A stretch of 64,000 nucleotides of DNA, from assembly GCA_947072905.1 (NCBI GenBank), contig CAMTKF010000005.1, forward strand, positions 1-64,000. The letters are read 5' to 3'. The notes under the pieces were generated by a model, which saw only the letters and a program-made list of their open reading frames with translations, made no database searches and was not told the origin of the DNA. Each line of letters starts with the position of its first letter. Position 1 is the first letter of the stretch. Source of the stretch: an uncultured Bacteroidales bacterium. Its GTDB lineage: Bacteria; Bacteroidota; Bacteroidia; Bacteroidales; Muribaculaceae. The translations under genes and the position numbers were made by a program. Positions 15,389 through 23,744 of the stretch are shown one piece after another.

Positions 15389-15464
15389 AAACCTCGGTAA
15401 ACTTCGGCAATTTCCGTCAACTTTCGGTATCGGAAGGCTTTTTTTTAAGTCACTTGTCGAGGCT

Positions 15465-15514
15465 AAAAACAAAAGTAACACGCTTAAATCGTGCTGATTT
15501 ATAACGTGTTACTT
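15465..15514 (-). terminator. Terminator behind the tRNA-Ser fragment
   Basis: AAGTAACACG (15473-15482) and CGTGTTACTT (15505-15514) form a perfect 10-bp stem with an inner AAATC/GATTT stem. Read on the minus strand it is followed by TTTTGTTTTT. It belongs to the tRNA fragment's direction, not to the integrase, which starts further left. Confidence 0.75.
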
Positions 15515-15516
15515 AG

Positions 15517-15571
15517 CGGAGTGAGGGGGATTCGAACCCCCGATACGCTTTTGGCGTATACACGCTTTCAA
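15517..15571 (-). pseudogene. 3' fragment of tRNA-Ser (probable attachment core)
   Basis: On the minus strand the sequence gives anticodon-loop end TTGAAA (anticodon TGA), 3' anticodon stem GCGTG, a long variable arm (ATACGC/GCGTAT), a T-arm GGGGG-TTCGAAT-CCCCC, the 3' acceptor half TCACTCC and discriminator G, all as in tRNA-Ser. The 5' half (expected to begin GGAGTGA) is absent from the 100 bases on the other side. Integrases of this type often use the 3' half of a tRNA as att core, so this is read as an attachment site remnant rather than a working tRNA. Confidence 0.8.
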
Positions 15572-15793
15572 CAGGTGTATTCTTGATTATTTCCATAATA
15601 TCCTTAAGTTAGAGGTAATCATGCAGCGTTTGAGTCCTACTATTCCTTATCCACAAAGTTAATAAGTTTTTTTGGAATTAACGACATTGATATGCTTCTA
15701 ACATAATATTTTACGGGGGGTTCTTATGTCAACATTTTTTTTACTCTGCCCCGGTTGTTTGAATATTGGTATTTTTGTTGTAATTTCGCATTC

Positions 15794-16618
15794 ATGATTT
15801 CGCACAAAGGATATAAGAGGCTAAGGTGGCTCCGTATTGCGGTGAGCGTGGTGGTTATGGTTGTTATGGCCGTGACTATCGCCTTGGGTTATCATACCTT
15901 TTTGGACAGCTGGCAGTTAGTGCCTGCGGTGCTTGCGGGTACAGGTGTATGGATATTGATGTGGAGCGCTGTCACTGCATTTTTCGGGCGTATATACTGC
16001 TCCACAGCCTGCCCGTTGGGCACGCTGCAAGATTGCCTCATACGCCTGCGAAATCGTAAAAACGGATTTTTCTACACCGAGGGCAAGCCGCGACTGAGGT
16101 GGCTTTTTGTACTTATAATAGTTTTGGCCGCTTTTCTCGGCATAGGCAGTGTGGTGGCTGCGCTCAGCCCCTCGGCTACCTTTGAGAGAATAGTGAAGGC
16201 GGCGAGCTCGCCATTTGGCAAGGCAGCGGCAGTGAGCATGCTATCGCTTGTATTTGCAGTTATATCGTTTATTGTAGTGGCTGCCATAGCCATCAGTCGC
16301 GGCAGGCTGCTGTGCAACACTCTGTGTCCGGTAGGCACTGTATTGGGCGCGTTCTCGCGGCTGGCCGTATATCAGGTTGACATCAATACCGACAAATGCG
16401 TGGGCTGCGGGCTATGCACCGCCCGATGCAAGGCCCAGTGCATCAATCCATCGTCGCATACTATCGACGTATCGCGCTGCGTGGTATGCTTTGACTGCAT
16501 GGCCTCGTGTCCCAACGATGCCATAGGGCTGAAGAAGGGCAAGCATCAACTGCAGTGGCCCATGCTTCAGACCATAAGCACCGAACCTACTGCGGTCAAT
16601 GAGCCTCAAGCCAATTGA
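15794..16618 (+). CDS. 4Fe-4S membrane protein (NapH/MauN-type)
   Basis: 274 residues from ATG 15794; the 13 codons before it precede the first sensible membrane helix. About four hydrophobic segments (about 10-30, 38-60, 100-122, 150-175). Two CxxxCP motifs face the membrane (CSTACPLG, CNTLCPVG), as in the NapH/NosR/MauN group, and the C-terminus is a ferredoxin-like domain with two clusters, CVGCGLCTARC and CVVCFDCMASCP. Such proteins pass electrons between membrane quinones and a partner redox enzyme or serve in cofactor maturation. No partner is next door, so the acceptor is unknown. A TATTTTTG -7 box lies at about 15769-15776. It converges on polA with a 23-bp overlap of coding ends. Confidence 0.85.
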   Translation: MISHKGYKRLRWLRIAVSVVVMVVMAVTIALGYHTFLDSWQLVPAVLAGTGVWILMWSAVTAFFGRIYCSTACPLGTLQDCLIRLRNRKNGFFYTEGKPRLRWLFVLIIVLAAFLGIGSVVAALSPSATFERIVKAASSPFGKAAAVSMLSLVFAVISFIVVAAIAISRGRLLCNTLCPVGTVLGAFSRLAVYQVDINTDKCVGCGLCTARCKAQCINPSSHTIDVSRCVVCFDCMASCPNDAIGLKKGKHQLQWPMLQTISTEPTAVNEPQAN

Positions 16619-19364
16619 GTCCCACGCCGCTGCTTACCTCCAGTCGTACCTTGCCGCTGTAGGCATGTTCCATCTTGTCGGCCACAAGCGCCTGCATTTC
16701 GGCCAGTTCGTCGGCCTTTACATTGAATACGAGTTCGTCGTGCACCTGGATAATCATACGCGACTTCAAGCCTCGTCGGCGTATCTCGGCATCCACATCA
16801 ATCATGGCTTTCTTGATAATATCGGCGGCAGAACCTTGCACCGGGGCATTCACGGCGTTGCGCTCGGCATACCCGCGCAGGGCGGCGTTGCGCGAGTTGA
16901 TTTCGGGTAAGAAGCGTTTGCGCCCGCAGATGGTTGTCACATATCCCTTGGTACGCGCATCCTCTATACATTCCTGCATATACTGTTTCACACCGGGATA
17001 TGTGGCCATATAGCCGTCGATGAGCTGCTTGGCCTCGGCGCGCGGTATTCCAAGGCGCTCTGACAGGCCGAATGCCGAAATGCCGTAGATAATACCGAAA
17101 TTGGCGGTTTTGGCGTTGCGGCGCTGGTTGTCGCTCACCTCATCGAGGGGCAGATGATAGATTTTGGCCGCGGTAGCACGATGGATATCAAGGCCTTCGT
17201 TGAATGCCGCAAGCATATCAGGGTCGCCGCTTATATCGGCAATCAGACGCAGCTCTATCTGCGAATAGTCGGCTGAGAGCAGCAGGTCGCCCGGGTCAGA
17301 GATGAATGCACGGCGTATCTCGCGGCCGTCGTCAGTACGGATTGGTATATTCTGAAGATTTGGATTGGTAGATGATATTCGACCCGTGGCAGTCACTATC
17401 TGATTGAATGTGGTATGTATTTTGCCCGTAGCCGGATTGATGAGTTTAGGAAGTGCATCTATATAAGTAGCCAACAGTTTCTTAAGACCGCGTATGTCGA
17501 GTATCAGCTTCACTATGGGATGCTCCTTGGCGTATTTGTCGAGGATTTCTTCGGTGGTACTCCACGAGCCGCGTTTGGTGCGCTTGGCCGACGGATCTAT
17601 TTTCAACTTTTCAAACAGCACCTCGCCCACCTGCATCGGCGAACCGATATTAAAGGTGCATCCGGCCATCTCATACACCTCGTTTTCGAGCTTGTTGAGT
17701 TTGGCGGTAAGTTTGGCCGACATCTCGCGCAGCGCCCTTACATCAATGCGCACGCCCTCCCACTCCATTGAGGCCAGAACGGGGATAAACGGCGATTCTA
17801 TTTCGGTATACAGCGCCATCAATTTGTCATCCATAAGCTGTTTTTCGAGCAAGGGCTTCAGGCGCAGCGATATGGCCGCACGCTCGCACACGGCCTCGGC
17901 AGCCTCATCGGGCGATGCAAACGCCACCTTCTTGCGTTCGGTAGCGGTTAGCTCGTAGTCACCGGTCTTGTAGCCAAGGTAAGCGTATGCCACCGTTGGC
18001 AGATCGTGCTTCATCTCGGGCGAGAGCAGATAATGCGATACCGAGGTGTCAAAATAGGGTGCGGTCCATGCAATGCCGGCACGGTGCAGCAACACCATAT
18101 CACGCTTCACATCGTGGCTCACCGGCATAAGTGCGGGATTGGAGAACAAAGGTTCAAGAAGTGTGTATATCTCCTGGCGCTCCGATTCAAAATCAGGGAA
18201 CACCACGTATGCGCATTTGCCTCCCTCAGGTCGCGCTATGCCAAGGCCGAGGATTCGCGCGCTCATGGCATCCTCGCCGGCGGCTTCAACACTCACACCT
18301 ATTTCCTTGTCTGAAGATATTACTTCGTTAAGAAATCTCGCAATATCGGCCGGGGTATTCAAGACAACACATTCAAGCGCCGCAGCGGCCTCGGCAGGAC
18401 TTGATGCAGCCTGATCCTCCGGAACATCGTCAAACAGCGACATCTGCTGAGGCTGTGCCGCCTGTGCAGGAACGGGGGCAGCTGCTGCAGTGGGTGCGAG
18501 CCTTGATACGAGAGTCTTGAATTCGAGTTCGTTGAATATCTTCACCAGCTCATCCACATCGGGCTCTACACGCCTGAGCTGTTCGGGCTTTATATCAAGT
18601 GGCACATCAGTCTTGATCGTCACCAGGAATTTGGAGAACCTTATCTTCTCCACATTTCCCTCGACCTTAGTTTTCAATGCGCCCTTCAACTTGTCAGTAT
18701 TATCGAGAAGATTTTCCACCGATCCCCACTCGTTAATGAGCTTGGCTGCAGTCTTCTCACCCACACCGGGACATCCGGGCACATTATCGCTGGCGTCACC
18801 CTCGAGGGCAAGCAGATCTATCACCTGCTGAGGCGAGCTTATGCCGTAGCGTTCGCACACCTGTTCGGGACCGCGTATTTCGAAGCCCTTGCCACCGAGC
18901 GAAGGACGGTACATCAGCACATGGGGCGTAACCAGCTGTCCATAGTCCTTGTCGGGAGTCATCATGTAAGTGGTGAAACCATCGTTCTGCGCCATACGGC
19001 TCAGAGTGCCTATCACATCATCAGCCTCAAAGCCCGGCACCTCAACCACCGGTATGCGATATGCGGCAAGTATACGTTTGATATAAGGAATGGCAAGAGT
19101 TATATCCTCGGGCTGCTTGTCGCGCTGAGCCTTGTACTCGGGGTATGCGTCGTGGCGGAAGGTGTGCCCTCCTGCCGGGTCGAAGCATACGGCTATATAG
19201 CCCGGATTCTCCTTCTTGAGCACCTCATCCAAAGTATTGCAAAAACCGAATATCGCCGAGGTATTGAAGCCTTTGGTGGTAAAGCGGGGCGAGCGTATCA
19301 AAGCGTAATAGGCCCTGTATATGAGTGCGTATGCATCAAGCAAGAATAGTTTCTTCTCTTCCAT
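16596..19364 (-). CDS. polA: DNA polymerase I
   Basis: 922 residues. N-terminal 5'-3' exonuclease (about 1-290: LLDAYALIYRAYYAL, GFEADDVIGTL, TPDKDYGQLV, DNVPGCPGVGEKTA), a 3'-5' exonuclease fold (about 335-510) and the polymerase (about 530-920: DYSQIELR motif A, RRNAKTANFGIIYG O-helix, QVHDELV motif C). Role: gap filling and Okazaki fragment repair. The proofreading site looks dead: the DxE motif is SVE at about residue 355, and the YxxxD motif aligns with CERAAISL at about 495 without Tyr or Asp, although the middle Asp (HDVKRD) remains. The ATG at 19364 starts the usual MEEKKLFLLDA. It converges with the iron-sulfur gene and diverges from ispF. Confidence 0.97.
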   Translation of the reverse strand: MEEKKLFLLDAYALIYRAYYALIRSPRFTTKGFNTSAIFGFCNTLDEVLKKENPGYIAVCFDPAGGHTFRHDAYPEYKAQRDKQPEDITLAIPYIKRILAAYRIPVVEVPGFEADDVIGTLSRMAQNDGFTTYMMTPDKDYGQLVTPHVLMYRPSLGGKGFEIRGPEQVCERYGISSPQQVIDLLALEGDASDNVPGCPGVGEKTAAKLINEWGSVENLLDNTDKLKGALKTKVEGNVEKIRFSKFLVTIKTDVPLDIKPEQLRRVEPDVDELVKIFNELEFKTLVSRLAPTAAAAPVPAQAAQPQQMSLFDDVPEDQAASSPAEAAAALECVVLNTPADIARFLNEVISSDKEIGVSVEAAGEDAMSARILGLGIARPEGGKCAYVVFPDFESERQEIYTLLEPLFSNPALMPVSHDVKRDMVLLHRAGIAWTAPYFDTSVSHYLLSPEMKHDLPTVAYAYLGYKTGDYELTATERKKVAFASPDEAAEAVCERAAISLRLKPLLEKQLMDDKLMALYTEIESPFIPVLASMEWEGVRIDVRALREMSAKLTAKLNKLENEVYEMAGCTFNIGSPMQVGEVLFEKLKIDPSAKRTKRGSWSTTEEILDKYAKEHPIVKLILDIRGLKKLLATYIDALPKLINPATGKIHTTFNQIVTATGRISSTNPNLQNIPIRTDDGREIRRAFISDPGDLLLSADYSQIELRLIADISGDPDMLAAFNEGLDIHRATAAKIYHLPLDEVSDNQRRNAKTANFGIIYGISAFGLSERLGIPRAEAKQLIDGYMATYPGVKQYMQECIEDARTKGYVTTICGRKRFLPEINSRNAALRGYAERNAVNAPVQGSAADIIKKAMIDVDAEIRRRGLKSRMIIQVHDELVFNVKADELAEMQALVADKMEHAYSGKVRLEVSSGVGLNWLEAH

Positions 19365-19395
19365 GTATCTTTTCAGTAAGACGTTGTTTATAGAG

Positions 19396-19403
19396 CAAAA
19401 TTA
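19396..19403 (-). promoter_or_regulatory. polA promoter -7 box
   Basis: TAATTTTG on the minus strand (exact TAnnTTTG), 32 bp upstream of the polA ATG. Confidence 0.55.
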
Positions 19404-19426
19404 CATAAAAAATCGCGACTTTTATG

Positions 19427-19434
19427 TACTTTTG
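19427..19434 (+). promoter_or_regulatory. ispF promoter -7 box
   Basis: TACTTTTG (exact TAnnTTTG). Expected transcription start near 19441, which favours the ATG at 19456 over the one at 19447. Confidence 0.55.
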
Positions 19435-19455
19435 CAAAAATTATAAATGTATATC

Positions 19456-19944
19456 ATGAATCATCCATACAGAATAGGCACCGGATTTGATGTTCACCGC
19501 CTTGTAGAAGGCCGCAAATGTATAATCTGCGGTGTAGAGATACCTCATTCAACAGGCTTGCTGGGCCATTCAGATGCCGATGTAGCCTTGCACGCGCTCA
19601 CCGATGCCCTGCTGGGCGCCGCAGCCCTGGGCGACATAGGAAAGCACTTTCCCGATACCGACCCCAAGTGGGAAGGCGCCGACTCGCGACGCCTGCTGCG
19701 CGGTGCGCTCGATATAATACGCACCAATGGCTTTGAGCCGGTAAACGTCGACATCACCATCATAGCACAAGCCCCCAAGATGCTGCCCCACATACCACAG
19801 ATGAGACAAAACGTGGCCGACGACCTCAAGCTGCCAATAGACTGTGTTTCAGTCAAAGCCACAACCACCGAACATCTCGGCTTCACCGGACGCGCCAAGG
19901 GCATCGCCGCCCAGGCATCGGCAATGCTGTATAAGAACGGGTAA
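19456..19944 (+). CDS. ispF: 2-C-methyl-D-erythritol 2,4-cyclodiphosphate synthase
   Basis: 162 residues from ATG 19456 ([16 protein letters not shown]); an ATG nine bases earlier is possible. Converts CDP-methylerythritol 2-phosphate to the cyclic diphosphate in the MEP route to isoprenoids. Zinc ligands seen in GFDVH (Asp, His) and LGHSDADV (His); also [11 protein letters not shown] and the C-terminal [11 protein letters not shown]. Length is as usual for the family. It is transcribed divergently from polA and is followed by the converging TOPRIM-like gene, with only 37 bp between the ends. Confidence 0.97.
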   Translation: MNHPYRIGTGFDVHRLVEGRKCIICGVEIPHSTGLLGHSDADVALHALTDALLGAAALGDIGKHFPDTDPKWEGADSRRLLRGALDIIRTNGFEPVNVDITIIAQAPKMLPHIPQMRQNVADDLKLPIDCVSVKATTTEHLGFTGRAKGIAAQASAMLYKNG

Positions 19945-19981
19945 GACGACACTACTAACGCCGCGAATCTCATGAAGAATG

Positions 19982-20749
19982 TCAGTCCAACATGAATACC
20001 TCCGGTTTGAAGTACTCGTAAAGGAACAATGGAAAAGCATTCAATACCGAGATCTCGCGGTGTGACGTTATATAGTCGCGGCATTGAGCGGAGAAGATAT
20101 CATACTGATTTATATCTTCTTTTTTAGCGGGCAGCTCATGTTTACCCACACATAGCAGATTTGCCTTTTGTATGTTCATTCCGACAAGATGAATCCAATT
20201 CATTCTGATTCGCCTTACCATATCATCCCGTTTCAGGTTTCTTTCAGTGACACATAAATGGTCAAGGTTTGAATATGGCGGAAAGTCCCGTGCTATCCTC
20301 TTGTATTCTGAGCAATCAGATATAGCCACAGAATATCTCCAATAGTCATTATCAGGAAGTTTGCCTGTATGATAGATTGATTCTATCATGGGATAATTTA
20401 TGAACAGTTTTCCGGTCTCTGTCTCATTGTCAAAGTAAGACAGCATCTCAGATATCTGGGCGATGCTCACCTGTGACGGTTGATTCTCATTGTGGATATC
20501 AAGGTCAAAGAAGAGGAACACATCCGAAAAATCCGACATATCATAATCCTCAGATATTGCAGCGTTTTCTTTCAGTACACCTGTTATGTCAGCACCATCG
20601 CCCAGTGCTTGCATCTGACGGTAGAGTTCATAGATATTGTTGCCAAAAGAGCATACTATGTTCTCATGCGATGATGGAAAAAACAGATGCTCGATTGACT
20701 TGAAGAGCATTGGCTCTCTGCGCTCACCTTCAAATACAAACAATATCAT
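19982..20749 (-). CDS. TOPRIM-like partner of an AAA ATPase (RloB/AriB-like), defence candidate
   Basis: 255 residues. The start begins MILFVFEGERREP, which resembles the glutamate-containing first motif of TOPRIM nucleases of the RloB/OLD type (E7, E9), and DVFLFFDLD at about 76-84 resembles the DxD motif (D82, D84). A following INYPMIESIYH segment is like the 'NPxFE' region after it in RloB-like proteins. Its ATG overlaps the stop of the upstream ATPase gene (ATGA), so the two are co-translated. Paired AAA ATPase/TOPRIM genes include PARIS (AriA/AriB), RloA/RloB and related anti-phage systems. I cannot assign it to one of them. Base composition is more AT-rich than ispF and the DUF1846 gene. 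Nuclease activity is inferred. Confidence 0.6.
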   Translation of the reverse strand: MILFVFEGERREPMLFKSIEHLFFPSSHENIVCSFGNNIYELYRQMQALGDGADITGVLKENAAISEDYDMSDFSDVFLFFDLDIHNENQPSQVSIAQISEMLSYFDNETETGKLFINYPMIESIYHTGKLPDNDYWRYSVAISDCSEYKRIARDFPPYSNLDHLCVTERNLKRDDMVRRIRMNWIHLVGMNIQKANLLCVGKHELPAKKEDINQYDIFSAQCRDYITSHREISVLNAFPLFLYEYFKPEVFMLD

Positions 20750-21846
20750 ACGGCAGAGAAAGCATTAGCCCTGAAGAGCTTTTCTATATTATGGCCGAAT
20801 CTCAGTTCCTTGTCGGTGCAGTCACACAACGGCTTAATTACATTATGATCAAGAATGAAATTGCAATCGGGACGAAGCAAATCATTAGTCATGAGATATG
20901 TATTGTGGGATGACAGGAATATCTGACACGGAAGTTCAAACAGTTTTCTGCACACTTCATACGCCAACCTGAAATGATAGAAAGCATCAAACTCATCAAT
21001 AAATACAAAAGACGCACGCCCCATCTTCTTCAACCAGATGTACAAAACCTGCAATGATACAGTTCCGGTAGAAGCGATACGGCTGAACGGTATCTGAGCC
21101 CCGTTAATTACACATTTCAGAATTTTGTCACCATCTGAAGGCTTGGAAAATTCAAATTCCTGTCCGCTCACATTATATAGAAATTCTTTGAAATCATCAA
21201 CAAGACCGAGCTTGATAATCTCTTCCTCAAGAAAAGACGCATTCGTTTCCAGCCCTATAAACTCGCGTTTGTCAAGACTCTTGAACCAAAGCATCGTGTC
21301 TGAGAATTTTTTAAGTTCAAGCAGATAATGTTTTTCAGGCAATGGATAAGTTGCCGTGAGGAAGTTGACCAAGGATAACCCGTTCACATTATTCTGAAGT
21401 TTATCTTTGGCAATGGAATCCATAGGGAATTCATTGGAGATAATCAGTTCCTTTCCATTGTTATCAAAGACAAGATTACCATTGACCGAGAGTTTCTCTG
21501 CTATCAGTTTGCCATCCTTATCTTTCTTATAAGAATATTCCACGATGTCAAGGCAGAAGCGGAAACTGTACTCAAACTCAACAGGATCATCGTCATGTCC
21601 TGCTGTAGCAAAATTCGAGTAATAGTCAGGCTTCTTCCACTTTTGAGACAGATGGTTCTCAATATCGAATATAGCCAAAGCAAAATTTGATTTACCGGAG
21701 CCGTTAGGGCCATAAATAATACCATTTTTGATGACCCCATCTTTTATTGCATAGGTGTTGAAAGTGTAATTGCTTGGACTTGTCAGATTCCAGCAAATAC
21801 GCTCGGCAAAGCCTCTATAATTCTTGACAGCAAACGATGTTAACAT
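20746..21846 (-). CDS. AAA-family ATPase (AAA_15/RloA-like), defence candidate
   Basis: 366 residues. Walker A GPNGSGKS at 46-53, a short coiled region in the middle, Walker B FVFIDEFDAF at 280-289 with catalytic Asp-Glu, and the switch region SSHNT near 313. The C-terminus (ELRFGHNIEKLF) is typical of RloA-type ATPases. Such enzymes are SMC/Rad50-like ATPases that sense phage or DNA damage and release or activate a toxic partner. It is the first gene of a two-gene operon with the TOPRIM-like gene and has a perfect -7 box TATATTTG at 21868-21875. Both genes look imported by base composition. Other members of AAA_15/21 serve in transport or repair, but the coupled partner favours defence. Confidence 0.8.
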   Translation of the reverse strand: MLTSFAVKNYRGFAERICWNLTSPSNYTFNTYAIKDGVIKNGIIYGPNGSGKSNFALAIFDIENHLSQKWKKPDYYSNFATAGHDDDPVEFEYSFRFCLDIVEYSYKKDKDGKLIAEKLSVNGNLVFDNNGKELIISNEFPMDSIAKDKLQNNVNGLSLVNFLTATYPLPEKHYLLELKKFSDTMLWFKSLDKREFIGLETNASFLEEEIIKLGLVDDFKEFLYNVSGQEFEFSKPSDGDKILKCVINGAQIPFSRIASTGTVSLQVLYIWLKKMGRASFVFIDEFDAFYHFRLAYEVCRKLFELPCQIFLSSHNTYLMTNDLLRPDCNFILDHNVIKPLCDCTDKELRFGHNIEKLFRANAFSAV

Positions 21847-21867
21847 TCCTATTTAGTTTGATTTCTG

Positions 21868-21875
21868 CAAATATA
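21868..21875 (-). promoter_or_regulatory. Promoter -7 box of the ATPase/TOPRIM operon
   Basis: TATATTTG on the minus strand, an exact TAnnTTTG, 22 bp upstream of the ATPase ATG. Confidence 0.55.
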
Positions 21876-21979
21876 CAATTTTTTCTTGAGATTCCGTAAT
21901 TTTTTTACGGCAATTCGTCTTATTGGGGAATGATAAAAAACAACCGCTCGTTGCAGACCCTTTTATGAAGATTTTTTCG

Positions 21980-21987
21980 TAACTTTG
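21980..21987 (+). promoter_or_regulatory. Promoter -7 box of the DUF1846 gene
   Basis: TAACTTTG, exact match, only 8 bp before the ATG at 21996, so the message has a very short leader or none. Confidence 0.55.
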
Positions 21988-21995
21988 CAGCCGTT

Positions 21996-23456
21996 ATGAA
22001 ATACGGATTTGACAATGAGAAGTATCTCCGGATACAGAGCGAACACATTAAGGAAAGAATAGCTAAATTTGGCAACAAACTCTATCTCGAACTCGGAGGA
22101 AAGCTCTTCGACGACTATCATGCCAGCCGTGTACTACCGGGATTCCAGCCCGACAGTAAGCTCAGGATGCTCAGCCAGCTCAGCGACCATGCCGAAATCG
22201 TGATTGTAATCTCGGCCCGCGACATCGAGCGAAACAAAATCAGGAACGACCTCGGTATAACATACGACATGGACGTGCTGCGCCTGCGCGAGGAATTCTC
22301 AAAACGCGGCTTCCTTGTCAGCTCCGTCGTGATAACACATTACAACGGACAAAGCAGCGCCGACGCTTTCCGCAAGAAGCTCCACCGCCTCGACATAGCC
22401 ACTTACTGCCACTACACCATCGAGGGATATCCCACCAACGTAGACCTCATTGACTCTGACGAAGGTTTCGGCAAAAATGATTATATCGAGACCACCCGTC
22501 CGCTGGTGATTGTTACAGCTCCGGGCCCCGGCAGCGGCAAAATGGCTGTGTGTCTGAGCCAGCTCTACAACGAACACAAGCGCGGCATTGAGGCCGGATA
22601 TGCCAAATTCGAGACTTTCCCGGTGTGGAACCTCCCGCTGAAACATCCCGTAAACATAGCTTACGAAGCCGCTACCGCCGACCTCAACGATGTGAACATG
22701 ATTGATCCCTTCCATCTGGAGGCATACGGCAAGACTGCCATAAACTACAACCGCGACATCGAAATCTATCCCGTTCTCAACGCCCTCTTTGAAGGCATAT
22801 ATGGCGAGAATCCATATAAATCGCCCACCGACATGGGTGTGAATATGGTAGGATTCTGCATAAACGACGATGACGTGTGCTGCGAGGCTTCGAAAAACGA
22901 GATTGTGCTGCGATACTTCAACGCCCTCAACCGCATGGCCCACGGCGACGGCAACGAGAGCGAGGTCTCCAAAATAGCCCTGCTCTTCAAACAGGCCAAA
23001 ATCGACACCAGCTACCGCAAGCCGGTGGTTGCCGCCCGCGAGCGCGCCGAACAGACCCAACGCCCCGCTTCGGCCATAGAACTGGCCGACGGCACCATCA
23101 TAACCGCCGGTTCGAGCGACCTGCTCGGCCCCAGCGCCGCGCTCATCCTCAATGCCGTAAAGCATCTTGCCGGCATTGATCACGATGTGAAGCTCATCCC
23201 CCAGCACATGATAGAGCCTATACAGCACACCAAAATACAATATCTGCGCAGCCGCAACCAGCGCCTGCATACCGACGAAGTGCTCGTGGCCCTGTCGGTA
23301 CTCAGCACTCACGATGAAAACTGCCGCCGCGCTCTGGAGCAGCTGCCCCAGCTCAACGGCTGCCAGGTACACTCTACGGTGATGCTGGGCGAGGTTGACC
23401 ACAAGATTTTCAAAAAGCTCGGAGTAGGCCTGAGCTGCGACCCGGCTCGAAAGTAA
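21996..23456 (+). CDS. DUF1846 family protein
   Basis: 486 residues, cytoplasmic. Recognised by the start MKYGFDNEKYLRIQSEHI, the LELGGKLFDDYHASRVLPGF segment and TAPGPGSGKMAVCLSQ. The last contains a P-loop-like GPGSGK near residue 178. The family is widespread in anaerobes and Firmicutes; its biochemical role is not established to my knowledge, and a structure has suggested a nucleotide-handling fold. Single gene with its own promoter and a strong terminator behind it. Confidence 0.9.
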   Translation: MKYGFDNEKYLRIQSEHIKERIAKFGNKLYLELGGKLFDDYHASRVLPGFQPDSKLRMLSQLSDHAEIVIVISARDIERNKIRNDLGITYDMDVLRLREEFSKRGFLVSSVVITHYNGQSSADAFRKKLHRLDIATYCHYTIEGYPTNVDLIDSDEGFGKNDYIETTRPLVIVTAPGPGSGKMAVCLSQLYNEHKRGIEAGYAKFETFPVWNLPLKHPVNIAYEAATADLNDVNMIDPFHLEAYGKTAINYNRDIEIYPVLNALFEGIYGENPYKSPTDMGVNMVGFCINDDDVCCEASKNEIVLRYFNALNRMAHGDGNESEVSKIALLFKQAKIDTSYRKPVVAARERAEQTQRPASAIELADGTIITAGSSDLLGPSAALILNAVKHLAGIDHDVKLIPQHMIEPIQHTKIQYLRSRNQRLHTDEVLVALSVLSTHDENCRRALEQLPQLNGCQVHSTVMLGEVDHKIFKKLGVGLSCDPARK

Positions 23457-23473
23457 ATCACAATAGTAAAAGT

Positions 23474-23512
23474 ACGGACTGCGCCTTTAGTGAGGCTCAG
23501 TCCGTTTCCTTT
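23474..23512 (+). terminator. Terminator after the DUF1846 gene
   Basis: ACGGACTG...GCCT pairs with AGGC...CAGTCCGT (23474-23505), followed by TTCCTTT. Confidence 0.8.
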
Positions 23513-23744
23513 ATATCACAGCATAAAGGCTCCTTCAATCAGCCGCCAAATGTTAAAAAAGTATGCTAAATCAATCATTCTCAAAACTTTTTTTAACGAT
23601 TGCGGTTATTAAATCAAGAATTATTCGTAACTTAGCGGCTCGATTCTGAAAATTTGATAAAAAACACAAGATTCAAAGAGTCAGACGTTCAACTAATTAT
23701 AGAATCAATAAAAAATTCAATTATATAATTAACTATCATTCCTC

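Noticed and set aside
15517..15571. Working tRNA-Ser gene
   Set aside because: Only the part from the anticodon loop to the 3' end is present; no GGAGTGA 5' half within 100 bases.
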